Part shown: positions 25,256-33,592 of the stretch, piece by piece | Layout: each line of letters begins with the position of its first letter | How positions within the stretch are numbered: the stretch's first letter is position 1 | Source: Bacteroidota bacterium | GTDB taxonomy: Bacteria > Bacteroidota > Ignavibacteria > Ignavibacteriales > Melioribacteraceae | NCBI GenBank assembly: GCA_021801605.1 | Contig: JAJYXU010000129.1 | Location: forward strand, 1 to 39,749 | Direction of reading: 5' to 3' | DNA: 39,749 nt | Notes under the pieces: generated by a model | Told to the model about the DNA's origin: nothing | Database searches by the model: none | What the model saw: only the letters and a program-made list of their open reading frames with translations | Made by a program: the position numbers and the translations under genes

Positions 25256-26656
25256 CTACTCACCATGCTTGGATTTGAATCCCTTCATCATCCAACCGCG
25301 TGCTAAAAATAGTCCAATTGGAGTTAGTATGGCTATGAATCCGTAGATCAACCACATTAATTGCGTATTCATTGGCACGGATGGTATTTGATCAGGTGCC
25401 GGACAATAATGCATCAAGAACCAGCCGGAGTAAAGACTTGTAACAACTTTTGTTAAAAACCACGGGAACTGTCCAATACCCATATAGATGCCGGTCATAT
25501 TCTTAGGTGCAATTTCTGCAACCCATTGTAAAAATCTCGGCTGCCACATTGCTTCACCGACTGTCATTATAAATAGATATGCTAACAGATTCGGCATTGT
25601 TGGTCCAAGCGCCAATATGAATGTCGGTACCGCCATAACAAAAGTTCCAATGATCATCATTGAATATGTATTTTTCTTTACGGTAAGAGCCGCCACCATA
25701 GGAGTCAAAATAAAAATCAAGATAGGATTAAGATTCACAAAGAATTCAAAATTAGATTGAACGAATCCGTTGAATGCTCTGCTTGTATAAAGCGGAATTG
25801 TTAACCAGTTATGAGCGAACAATGTTTGAACAGGTATCAGAATAAAAATAAAATATAGGAACCGGCGATCTTTCAGTGGAAAGTTTTTTATGTAAAATTT
25901 CAATTTCTCTTTTGATGTCATTTTTGAGAGTTCATCATCGTCCTCTTTCTCGCTTTCATTTCTTTCTTTGCTGGCATCTGCCAGCGCTTTTTCAACAGCT
26001 TTCTTTGTCATTATAAAATAAACTGTTGCAATTCCAAGAACTGTTAAAGCTACATAAACCCAAAATACACCAAGAATGCTTGTTGCTTTTCTAACGGGTG
26101 GCGAAATTAAACCGGGGAGAAATCCGCCAAGGTTCATCAATGCGTATAACATTGCATAACCCATAGCAGCGGTTTTTTCTGTTGTGAGTTTTTTAACGCC
26201 TGCATAACATGCCGGTTGATAAATTCCGTAACCAAGAATTATTCCTAATATTCCCACCATAGCTAATATGTGAGAGGAACTCCATAAACCGGTAGTTCCA
26301 AGGTTTGGAGCGATAGTTAGTAAAATTCTACCAACAAGCATGAAAGAAAGAGCATATAACATTGCTTTTCGAACACCAATCCAATCAACAGTGGCACCTA
26401 AGAATAGCATGCTCAATGTTATTCCGGCTGTAAGAACACCAACCATATTACCGGCTTTTATATCATCAAGTTTGATATAATTGTTAAAATAGATTGCCAA
26501 AAGACCAACAACACCAAAATATGTTAACCCCTCAAGAACATATGATAAGTTAAGCCCAAATAGTGCACGCGAAGTGTGCATCAGATCATTGAACGGTTGT
26601 GTAATTTCTTGTAAAGTTTTCTTAAATAGGTTCCCTTCTTCAATAGGTTCAGACAT
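25256..26656 (-). CDS. POT-like MFS transporter, probable peptide or nucleoside uptake
   Basis: This 466-residue inner-membrane protein has about 12 or more hydrophobic segments. The early region ...SYVLEGLTYFGVVGLLAIYF resembles the ExxERxxYYG/FYG start of proton-dependent oligopeptide transporters, here with E43 and FG in place of the longer motif. DWIGVRKAMLYA at the first cytoplasmic loop matches the MFS loop 2-3 pattern. A charged loop around residues 222-245 splits the two halves. The substrate cannot be deduced; the family covers peptides and related compounds. It has its own GAGG ribosome binding site and a terminator, so it is probably monocistronic. Confidence 0.75.
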   Translation of the reverse strand: MSEPIEEGNLFKKTLQEITQPFNDLMHTSRALFGLNLSYVLEGLTYFGVVGLLAIYFNNYIKLDDIKAGNMVGVLTAGITLSMLFLGATVDWIGVRKAMLYALSFMLVGRILLTIAPNLGTTGLWSSSHILAMVGILGIILGYGIYQPACYAGVKKLTTEKTAAMGYAMLYALMNLGGFLPGLISPPVRKATSILGVFWVYVALTVLGIATVYFIMTKKAVEKALADASKERNESEKEDDDELSKMTSKEKLKFYIKNFPLKDRRFLYFIFILIPVQTLFAHNWLTIPLYTSRAFNGFVQSNFEFFVNLNPILIFILTPMVAALTVKKNTYSMMIIGTFVMAVPTFILALGPTMPNLLAYLFIMTVGEAMWQPRFLQWVAEIAPKNMTGIYMGIGQFPWFLTKVVTSLYSGWFLMHYCPAPDQIPSVPMNTQLMWLIYGFIAILTPIGLFLARGWMMKGFKSKHGE

Positions 26657-26715
26657 GTTTACCTCGTAAGATGTTTAATGAATGACTCATGTTACGCAGA
26701 CCTCAAACAAACTTT

Positions 26716-26811
26716 GCCACGAAGGCACTAAGGCACCAAGAATATTTGGTTTTGAACTGTTTTTTCACACATAATCCTTTATGATTCTTTGAGTCTTGGT
26801 AACTTTGTGGC
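26716..26811. repeat. Imperfect inverted repeat with 8-base internal period
   Basis: A left arm at 26716-26743 and an inverted right arm at 26784-26811 match at about 21 of 28 positions when folded, around a 40-base centre. Each arm is three tandem octamers of the form nCACnAAG (left arm CCACGAAG, GCACTAAG, GCACCAAG). The unit sits alone in the gap between the transporter and murB. A related sequence occurs at 37,350-37,457. Confidence 0.7.
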
Positions 26812-26845
26812 TAAAAATCCATCGCTGTGTAAAATGAGTGAATGA

Positions 26846-27862
26846 TTAGTAAATATTTACTTCGGGAGTTAAGTTTATATTAAATTTATTCTCTACAGCT
26901 TTCTGAATATTTTCCGAAAATCTTTTAATCTCATCCCCCGTTGCCCCGCCGAGATTAATAATTACTAACGCTTGCTTTTTATATGTGCCAACTTTGCCGA
27001 TGTTTTTTCCTCTAAATCCGCATTTCTCAATTAACCATCCTGCTGATATTTTATATTTATCCTCTTCTACTTTGAAATGGACAAGGTCTATAAATCTTTC
27101 ATGTAGTTCATTAATTTTTTTTAGGTCAACTTCCGGATTTTTGAAAAAGCTTCCGGCGTTGCCGTATTTCTGAGGATTCGGGAGCTTATCGCGTCTTATC
27201 CTTTTCACAAGTTCGCTCATTTCTCTAAGAGTTAATTTATTTTGCTCACCCGGTTTAAGATATGATTGAAATGCCCGGTAGTTCAGATTAAAATTCTTTT
27301 CTTTTTTCAAACGAAAAATAACTTTAGTGATCAGAAAGTTGTTTTTATATTTTTTTTTGAAGATACTATCGCGGTAGTCGAATTGACATTCACTTTTACT
27401 GAACGATTTTTTTTCGCCGGAATTTATCATAATTCCGTCAAGGGATTCAAAAACATCTTTCAGTTCCGCGCCGTAAGCGCCAATATTTTGGATTGGAGCA
27501 GCTCCTACAGTTCCGGGTATCAATGATAAATTTTCAACTCCAAAAAAATTCTTTTCGATACAGTATGTTACAAAATCATTCCACTTTTCACCGGCAGATG
27601 ATTCTACTAAAACTTCTTTTTCATTCTCTTCAACTACTCTATTTCCCCTTGTAGAAATTTTTGCAACAAGTCCATCATAATCTTTGGTGAATAGAATGTT
27701 GCTACCCCCGCCGAGAAATAATTTTTTGTCTTTATTGAATTCTTGATTGGCTATTGCCTCTTGCAGATCATCTTCAGTTTTGATTTCTACGAAATACCGG
27801 GCATGAACATCCACACCGAATGTATTATATCTTTTAAGTGAAACGTTTTCTTCTATTTGCAT
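26846..27862 (-). CDS. murB: UDP-N-acetylenolpyruvoylglucosamine reductase MurB
   Basis: MurB reduces UDP-GlcNAc-enolpyruvate to UDP-MurNAc in peptidoglycan synthesis, using NADPH and FAD. The 338-residue protein begins with NTFGVDVHARYFVEI and has the FAD-binding GGGSNILFTKDYDG, SLIPGTVGAAPIQNIGAYG, and the catalytic Ser in NAGSFFKNP. The C-terminal TPEVNIY supplies the conserved Glu. A YRDSIFKK segment places it with type I MurB proteins. It follows comEC by 17 bases and is probably cotranscribed with it. The ATG has GAGAGA nearby. Confidence 0.96.
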   Translation of the reverse strand: MQIEENVSLKRYNTFGVDVHARYFVEIKTEDDLQEAIANQEFNKDKKLFLGGGSNILFTKDYDGLVAKISTRGNRVVEENEKEVLVESSAGEKWNDFVTYCIEKNFFGVENLSLIPGTVGAAPIQNIGAYGAELKDVFESLDGIMINSGEKKSFSKSECQFDYRDSIFKKKYKNNFLITKVIFRLKKEKNFNLNYRAFQSYLKPGEQNKLTLREMSELVKRIRRDKLPNPQKYGNAGSFFKNPEVDLKKINELHERFIDLVHFKVEEDKYKISAGWLIEKCGFRGKNIGKVGTYKKQALVIINLGGATGDEIKRFSENIQKAVENKFNINLTPEVNIY

Positions 27863-27879
27863 TCTCTCTCTGAACTGGA

Positions 27880-30294
27880 TTAAAAATTAAAACCCGATTT
27901 CATCTGCTTCCAGTTGATTGGGTTGATCGTCCTACCATCAGATTGAAGCAGTATTGCACCATTCTTATCTGTGCGAAAAATCTGTACATCATTTTCAGTC
28001 AACTTTTCTAAAATCATTTTATTAGGATGACGGAATTTGTTAGCAATTCCGGCATTGATAATTGCAATTTCCGGTTTCACACTTTTTAAGAACTTATCAC
28101 TTGTGCTTGATTTACTTCCATGATGGCTTACTTTCAAAACATTTGACCGCAGGAATGATTTATATGTAACAACATATTTAGCTTCGGCAGTTACGCTTGC
28201 ATCGCCCGTGAAAAGAAATGAAGTACGCCCGGCTACCAATTTTAGCATTCCGCTTCTATCATTAGAATTTTGAGACTCAAAATAATTGTTTATTGTATCA
28301 TTCAAAACATAAATACGAGAATTTCCAATCGAAAGAATCTCTTTTGAATAGTAGTGCGGCTGATAATTCCGGGAGTGTAATAATCTTTCAAATTCCAAAT
28401 CGTTTGCAGATGAAGAATCTGTCTTTGGTTTATAGACCGATTTTACTCTGTGTTCTCTTAATATTGCTTCCATTCCTTTATAATGATCGGAATCTACATG
28501 CGAGATAAATGCATAATCAAGCGTATCAATTTCAAGTTTATCAAGAAGAGGTAGAATTACACGCCCGCCATTGTCAAAATATTCTGTTTTGTCGCCGGCA
28601 TCAATCAATGCTGTCTTCATATTGGGGAATTTTATAAGAAATGCATCTCCTTGACCTACATCTATAGCCATAACAGAGAGAGTATTCCCGGGCATAAAAT
28701 TATAATTATCAAAACGCATTAGTAATGCCATTAAAATAATCGAAGATATAACTGCAATAATCTTTGCAGAAGAAGTGACAAATTTTTTGAGTATGTAAAA
28801 TATTTGAGCTAAGATTAAATAAAAGATTACAGCATCATAAACCGAAAATTGATTTATAGCTACATACGAATATTCTTTCTTCCCTAATAATTGCACAAAC
28901 CAATAGATAAAGTATGTCATCAGCTCGTTTGCAGAAGCAACTACAGAACCAATCCAAAGAGATATTGAACCAATAACAATTGATAAAATACCGAGAGCAA
29001 CAATTGCACCCGAAACGGGAATGACAATGAAGTTGGCAAGAAGTGCTGAAACTGAAAGCCGGTGAAAATATGTAAGCGTGAATGGAAGCGTTCCAAGCTG
29101 AGCAGCAATTGAAGTCATGCAAAAAATTATAATCCAATTAAGTGCTTTTGGTTTGATATGAAGATTATCAATAAACCGTTTAAGCGGCGGATAAATTAAA
29201 ATAAGCGATAAGATTGCCGAAAACGATAACTGGAAACTTGGATTAAATAATTCCTTTGGACTTATCAACAAAATAATTAGAGCTGAAAATGAGAGAGAGT
29301 TTAAGCTGTTATATTCTCTCCCGGTTAATGGCGCCGCTAATAATACTAATGCCATCACTGTTGACCTAAACACAGGCGCATCGGCACCCGTTAGAATTAG
29401 ATAGAACAACAGCCCAATAAATGTTAAGAAGTAACGCGTGTAAATATTAAAACGATTAAAGAGTACCAAAAAGATCAGAACTATATAACCGACATGCAAA
29501 CCGGAGACAGAAAGAACATGTACAACGCCGGCATTTATAAAATAATCATTGATCTGATAATCTATTAAACTTCTATCGGCAAGAATTAATCCTCTTAAAA
29601 GTGCGCTGGTAGTTTTGTTATGAAGTGAACTAATTTGTGCGTCAATTTTTTCCCTAATCTGAAATATCAAATTCTTTATGACAGATACTTCTTTAGAAAT
29701 AACCTTTACACTATCAGTATTATAAACATTTACAATAGCGGCAATCCCTTTGCTGTTAAGATATTTTTCATAATCAAACTCACCCGGATTTCTTTCGTTC
29801 CTTGGCTGTTGTACAGTTCCTTTAATACTTATTATGTTTCCAACTGAGAGCTTATTAAATAGTTTTTCTGATTTTTTATTGTCATCATAGATGGCACAGA
29901 AAAGATTATATTTTTCGTTATAGGATTCCTCTTTTATCTTAACAGAGTCACTGATTAAATATAGATTGATCCTCCCATCCCGTTTTAATTCCAATCTGTT
30001 GATGGTTCCATCAATTTTTACATTTGAATACTTTGGTTCCGGGAAAGGATAGCGAACTTCAGTTTGATTGAATAAGCCAAGATAGACCGCGCCGAATAAC
30101 AGAATTGCTAAATAAAGAAAAATGTTCTTGACGAATTCCAGTTTATCTTTTTTGAAAAAGAGCAGAGCAATTGTGAAGATGAGTAGAAGAGTAAAAAGAA
30201 TAATTATTGCAGATATGTGTACGTGTAAAATTGATTGAGCTATAATTCCAACTATAAAGATTATCACAAACCTTATGAGCGGATAGTTATTCAA
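27880..30294 (-). CDS. comEC: ComEC/Rec2 DNA uptake channel
   Basis: ComEC forms the inner-membrane channel through which single-stranded DNA enters during natural transformation. The 804-residue protein is full length: N-terminal membrane segments, an OB-like domain (about 90-200), the competence domain beginning around LSVSGLHVGYIVLIF (261-275) with many helices, and a C-terminal metallo-beta-lactamase domain from about 540. There HVDSDH (about 597) and later SHHGSK are the metal-binding motifs. It starts at TTG overlapping the stop of the upstream gene by four bases. It is therefore coupled to the phosphatase-superfamily gene and dtd. No other competence genes are in the window; competence itself is inferred. 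Confidence 0.92.
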   Translation of the reverse strand: MNNYPLIRFVIIFIVGIIAQSILHVHISAIIILFTLLLIFTIALLFFKKDKLEFVKNIFLYLAILLFGAVYLGLFNQTEVRYPFPEPKYSNVKIDGTINRLELKRDGRINLYLISDSVKIKEESYNEKYNLFCAIYDDNKKSEKLFNKLSVGNIISIKGTVQQPRNERNPGEFDYEKYLNSKGIAAIVNVYNTDSVKVISKEVSVIKNLIFQIREKIDAQISSLHNKTTSALLRGLILADRSLIDYQINDYFINAGVVHVLSVSGLHVGYIVLIFLVLFNRFNIYTRYFLTFIGLLFYLILTGADAPVFRSTVMALVLLAAPLTGREYNSLNSLSFSALIILLISPKELFNPSFQLSFSAILSLILIYPPLKRFIDNLHIKPKALNWIIIFCMTSIAAQLGTLPFTLTYFHRLSVSALLANFIVIPVSGAIVALGILSIVIGSISLWIGSVVASANELMTYFIYWFVQLLGKKEYSYVAINQFSVYDAVIFYLILAQIFYILKKFVTSSAKIIAVISSIILMALLMRFDNYNFMPGNTLSVMAIDVGQGDAFLIKFPNMKTALIDAGDKTEYFDNGGRVILPLLDKLEIDTLDYAFISHVDSDHYKGMEAILREHRVKSVYKPKTDSSSANDLEFERLLHSRNYQPHYYSKEILSIGNSRIYVLNDTINNYFESQNSNDRSGMLKLVAGRTSFLFTGDASVTAEAKYVVTYKSFLRSNVLKVSHHGSKSSTSDKFLKSVKPEIAIINAGIANKFRHPNKMILEKLTENDVQIFRTDKNGAILLQSDGRTINPINWKQMKSGFNF

Positions 30295-31193
30295 TCATAC
30301 ATCTCCATTATAGCCGGTTTGATATCGTACAATTTTTTAATTTTTTTAGAAAGGTATTCCGAGTTTTTTCCGGCTGAAATTCCTATTGCAGGATTAAGCG
30401 TATGCATTTTAATTGAAAGGTCTTCAAAGTTTCCGTGATCTGAACAGACAACAAGCGTCATATCTTTTGTCAGATTAGTAATTAAGTGATAAAGAAAGCG
30501 ATCCAGTACACCGGTTGTGTATTCCAGCCATTCAATATTTCTGCCGTGTCCTAAATGATCTGTGTGAAATATCTCAAATAGCGTAAAATGATTTTTAGAA
30601 CCGATCCGTAAAAGTCTATTTGCTGCTATCTCCGCTTTAATAATCGGCAGCTTATAATTCATCCGTTCAACAAGACGATGATTGTCTATCTCTGCGCTGA
30701 GCGCATTACCTTTATGAATATCTGATATTTTATTCAACCTCATTCCATTCATAATACAGCTCAAAGTTGTCACGCTTAATCTTCTTCTACCTGAATTAAC
30801 ATAATCGAAAAATACTTTAGGATAAGCATTTGCAAATGCGACTTTCTTTTTCCTTTTCATGAATTCAAGAAAGATATTTTTCTCTTTGATCACCGGGACC
30901 AGTGTTGAATACGGGTAAGGTCCAAAATGTTTTCCGATCATCTTTGATGCATTGACGCCGCAAAATATTGATGTTTGACCGGTGCCGCTTAAAGGTATAT
31001 CAGCAACGCCCATAAGAGGATCTACCGGGAAGAAAAATGCATTTTCTTCTTTTAATTTCTGTCTGCCGAGATGAGGTATCGCACCGAATATTTCAGAGAA
31101 CGTTTTGAATCCGTATTTGAAAAAAGGATTATTCTGATAATCTTCTTTTCCGATTCCAACACCATCTATGAAAACCATGATTGTTGAGTGCAA
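30291..31193 (-). CDS. Alkaline-phosphatase-superfamily metalloenzyme
   Basis: This protein of about 300 residues belongs to the phosphoglyceromutase/phosphopentomutase/nucleotide pyrophosphatase superfamily. It has MVFIDGVGIG for the first metal Asp, LSGTGQTSIFCGVNA with the likely Thr nucleophile, FHTDHLGHG and CSDHGNFED for the second metal set, followed by a conserved His in MHTLNP. Its substrate is not known. The TTG at 31193 is chosen because GAGGGAG lies four bases upstream and it starts one base after dtd; an ATG at 31178 is the alternative but lacks a ribosome binding site. It overlaps comEC by four bases. Confidence 0.75.
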   Translation of the reverse strand: MHSTIMVFIDGVGIGKEDYQNNPFFKYGFKTFSEIFGAIPHLGRQKLKEENAFFFPVDPLMGVADIPLSGTGQTSIFCGVNASKMIGKHFGPYPYSTLVPVIKEKNIFLEFMKRKKKVAFANAYPKVFFDYVNSGRRRLSVTTLSCIMNGMRLNKISDIHKGNALSAEIDNHRLVERMNYKLPIIKAEIAANRLLRIGSKNHFTLFEIFHTDHLGHGRNIEWLEYTTGVLDRFLYHLITNLTKDMTLVVCSDHGNFEDLSIKMHTLNPAIGISAGKNSEYLSKKIKKLYDIKPAIMEMYD

Positions 31194-31194
31194 T

Positions 31195-31659
31195 CTACTC
31201 CCTCTTCTCACCTTTTGATTCAATAATGATCGTGACAGGACCATCATTAAATATTTTTACAAGCATCATCGAACCGAATATTCCGTGTTTCACTTTTTCA
31301 TTGTCGAGATTACTCTTCATCCGCTGAATAAATTTATTGTACATCTCTTCGGCAATTTCCGGGCGTGCGGCTTCTATAAAACTAGGACGGTTTCCTTTCC
31401 TTGCATCTCCGTAAAGTGTGAATTGTGATATAACTAAAACTTCTCCGTCAATATCTTTCAAAGAAAAATTCATCTTCTCATTTTCATCTTCAAAAATTCT
31501 TAGGTTCGAACATTTATCAGCCACAAAAGAAAGGTCCTCATCTGTGTCGCCATCTTTAACGCCGAGAAGAATTACCATTCCTTTTTTTATTTCAGAGACA
31601 TATGCCGGTTCATTAATAGTTACCGATGCTTCAGAAACTCTTTGAACCAACGCTCTCAT
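31195..31659 (-). CDS. dtd: D-aminoacyl-tRNA deacylase Dtd
   Basis: Dtd hydrolyses D-amino acids and glycine mischarged on tRNA, recycling the tRNA. The 154-residue protein has the family start MRALVQRVSEASV, the catalytic SQFTLYGDARKGNRPSF block and the cross-subunit Gly-cisPro motif in NDGPVT. Length agrees with bacterial Dtd. Its ATG overlaps the prmC stop by four bases, so the two translation-quality genes are coupled. The next gene begins one base after its stop. Confidence 0.96.
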   Translation of the reverse strand: MRALVQRVSEASVTINEPAYVSEIKKGMVILLGVKDGDTDEDLSFVADKCSNLRIFEDENEKMNFSLKDIDGEVLVISQFTLYGDARKGNRPSFIEAARPEIAEEMYNKFIQRMKSNLDNEKVKHGIFGSMMLVKIFNDGPVTIIIESKGEKRE

Positions 31660-32507
31660 TTCAATTCTCCGGATATTACCCGTTCAATTTGCTGATAATC
31701 TTTTATGATCTCAATATTATGGAAATCATTTTTTGAAAGTATTTTCTCAACATCTTCAAACTGTCCTTTTCCAATTTCGAGAAAGAGTTTGCCCTCTTTT
31801 TTCAAAAATGATTTTGATCTTTCTGCAATTGCTCTATAAAAATCCAAACCGTCATTTGAATCAGTTAATGCAATAGACGGTTCATAATCTATAATTTCTT
31901 TTTGAAGGGTGGGATATTCTTCTGCACTAATGTACGGAGGGTTCGATATCACAATATCAAACAAACCGGTTTCGATCTTTAAGTGATTAACATCAGAAAG
32001 AATAAACTTAACTCCCGATTCAACACCGTTCAGAAGAGCATTTTCTTTTGCAATCTCAAGTGCTTTTGCGGAGACATCAACCGTTGTAATCTCAACATTG
32101 GTTAAATTCTTTGCAAGTGCAATCGGGATATTTCCGCTTCCGGTTCCGATATCTAGTATTTTCAATCCGGATTTACTTTTACAGAAATTGATAACTTCTT
32201 CAACCAAGATTTCTGTTTCAGAGCGCGGTATTAGAACATCGCGAGTAACTTTGAATTGCAAACCAAAAAACTCAACCTTACCAATAATATATTGGAGTGG
32301 TTCAAATTTTCCCCGGCGTGAAATCCATTCTCTATATCTATCAACTTCATTTTCTTTGAGCGGCTGATCGAACTTCAAGTATAAGTCCAGGCGTTTGCAA
32401 TTTAGAATCTCAGCTAGAAGAAGTTCGGCATTTAATCGCGGTGATTCTATTCCTTTCTTCTCAAGAAAATTTGTAGAAAGTTGTAATGATTCTAGGACAT
32501 TCAACAT
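31656..32507 (-). CDS. prmC: Release factor glutamine methyltransferase PrmC
   Basis: PrmC methylates the Gln of the GGQ motif in release factors RF1 and RF2. The 283-residue protein has an N-terminal helical domain (about 1-90), then PRSETEILVE, SAM motif DIGTGSGNI (119-127), and the NPPY active-site tetrapeptide at 189-192 in ISNPPYIS. Together these distinguish it from other class I methyltransferases. The release factor gene itself is not in the window. It is the first gene of the prmC-dtd-phosphatase-comEC-murB run. Confidence 0.95.
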   Translation of the reverse strand: MLNVLESLQLSTNFLEKKGIESPRLNAELLLAEILNCKRLDLYLKFDQPLKENEVDRYREWISRRGKFEPLQYIIGKVEFFGLQFKVTRDVLIPRSETEILVEEVINFCKSKSGLKILDIGTGSGNIPIALAKNLTNVEITTVDVSAKALEIAKENALLNGVESGVKFILSDVNHLKIETGLFDIVISNPPYISAEEYPTLQKEIIDYEPSIALTDSNDGLDFYRAIAERSKSFLKKEGKLFLEIGKGQFEDVEKILSKNDFHNIEIIKDYQQIERVISGELK

Positions 32508-32606
32508 TAGTTTCCATGATTGAGATTATCTGATAGCCGGCTGCTGAAAGCAGAAAGCTTAGCCAAAGATAAAAAAGTTTAATGTTGATTACACTTTTTA
32601 GAAGCT

Positions 32607-32729
32607 TTTATAAGGAAGAATATTTCTGCTGATAATTTTGCAAAGTTGTATCAGTATCTTCTGCCGGGCAATCCGTCTGCACCAGCGCCAAATGCCGAAT
32701 ACTTTATTGAAATGGGAATAAGTTTGTAA
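32607..32729 (+). pseudogene. Possible C-terminal remnant of a lost gene
   Basis: This plus-strand frame of about 40 codons has no start and ends with a stop at 32727-32729. It reads as protein-like (AKLYQYLLPGNPSAPAP, then a tail EYFIEMGISL) and is more GC-rich than its surroundings. Upstream the frame is closed. I cannot name the parent protein. The remainder of 32,508-32,763 shows nothing else. Confidence 0.25.
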
Positions 32730-32763
32730 AGAGGAAGAATTAGAAAACAGTGGAGGGCATAAG

Positions 32764-33175
32764 CTAGACGGAAGACGAATACTTTTCTTTTATGGAAGAA
32801 GAGATTCTCATAATAAATTTTTCAGCATTCTCTATCTGCTTTTCAGCTTGATCTTTTGAAGCAACAAAAAGATCATCATAGTCACTTTCCGTACGGATAC
32901 GTTCTGCCGACATTATATAGACAGAATATTCTTTTTCGATGAAACCTGTTTTAATATAATGCTCATTAAAGTAAGCTATGATGCCTGAATGTTTTTTAGA
33001 GTCAAATCTATCAAAAGCCAACATTGCACGAACAGCATGAAAGATTGAATAATAAGAACGGTTTACCGATTGAGTGTATAAATTACTTTGAATGAAAAAG
33101 AATTTTTGCTGCTTCTAAGTCAGACCTCGATTTTGAAAGACGATATTCTGAAAGTGACTTTATTGTGTTATCCAT
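32764..33175 (-). pseudogene. HEPN-domain toxin gene broken by a one-base frameshift
   Basis: The reading begins at ATG 33175, overlapping the end of the MNT gene by eight bases, and runs MDNTIKSLSEYRLSKSRSDL to a stop at about 33085. Skipping one base there continues in frame as NLYTQSVNRSYYSIFH, then AVRAMLAFDRFD, to the end at 32764. The rejoined product of about 136 residues is a typical HEPN protein, with the Rx6H-like RSYYSIFH motif of HEPN RNases. The total of 412 bases is one more than a multiple of three. The toxin is therefore likely inactive, unless the shift is a sequence error or is programmed. Confidence 0.8.
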
Positions 33176-33515
33176 AAACAGTTACTCCATGAGTAACTAT
33201 ATTATTATAGAAAGGAAGAATATCAGAAAACTCATCAAACTGTTTAGAATTTTTAATTATAACAGATATTACCACCCCATATTTTAGAGATAGATCAACA
33301 CACAAAATATTTATTTGTTCGTTTAAATCTATTTGTTCCGATTCATTATCTTTTGTAAGAACAATAATATCAATATCGGAGTCATGCGAATAATCTAGAT
33401 TTGCGTAGGAGCCAAAAAGCATTATTCTAACAAGGTTATCACCAAATAAAGGTGCAAGAGCGTTTCTTAATTCAGTGACGATCTTTTCTGCAATATGTGG
33501 ATTTTTTTTACTCAC
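33168..33515 (-). CDS. mntA: MNT-type minimal nucleotidyltransferase antitoxin
   Basis: This 115-residue protein is a minimal nucleotidyltransferase of the DNA polymerase beta fold: MLFGSYANL (about 32-40) followed by DSDIDIIV (45-52), the GSx10DxD active site. In HEPN/MNT (HepT/MntA) systems the MNT protein neutralises the HEPN toxin, in studied cases by adding AMP to it. The GTG start precedes a lysine-rich N-terminus. The downstream HEPN gene overlaps by eight bases but is frameshifted, so this may be an antitoxin left without an active toxin. A dedicated ribosome binding site is not obvious. Confidence 0.88.
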   Translation of the reverse strand: MSKKNPHIAEKIVTELRNALAPLFGDNLVRIMLFGSYANLDYSHDSDIDIIVLTKDNESEQIDLNEQINILCVDLSLKYGVVISVIIKNSKQFDEFSDILPFYNNIVTHGVTVYG

Positions 33516-33592
33516 AATTAAATATAATCAAATGACAAGTAAGGTAAAATAATTTTTATAGTATATCGGAAGATATAGGGGACAAATAGAAC

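Noticed and set aside
32764-33024. An 86-residue HEPN gene starting at 33024
   Set aside because: The HEPN N-terminus is readable upstream in another frame, so this is the back half of a frameshifted gene.
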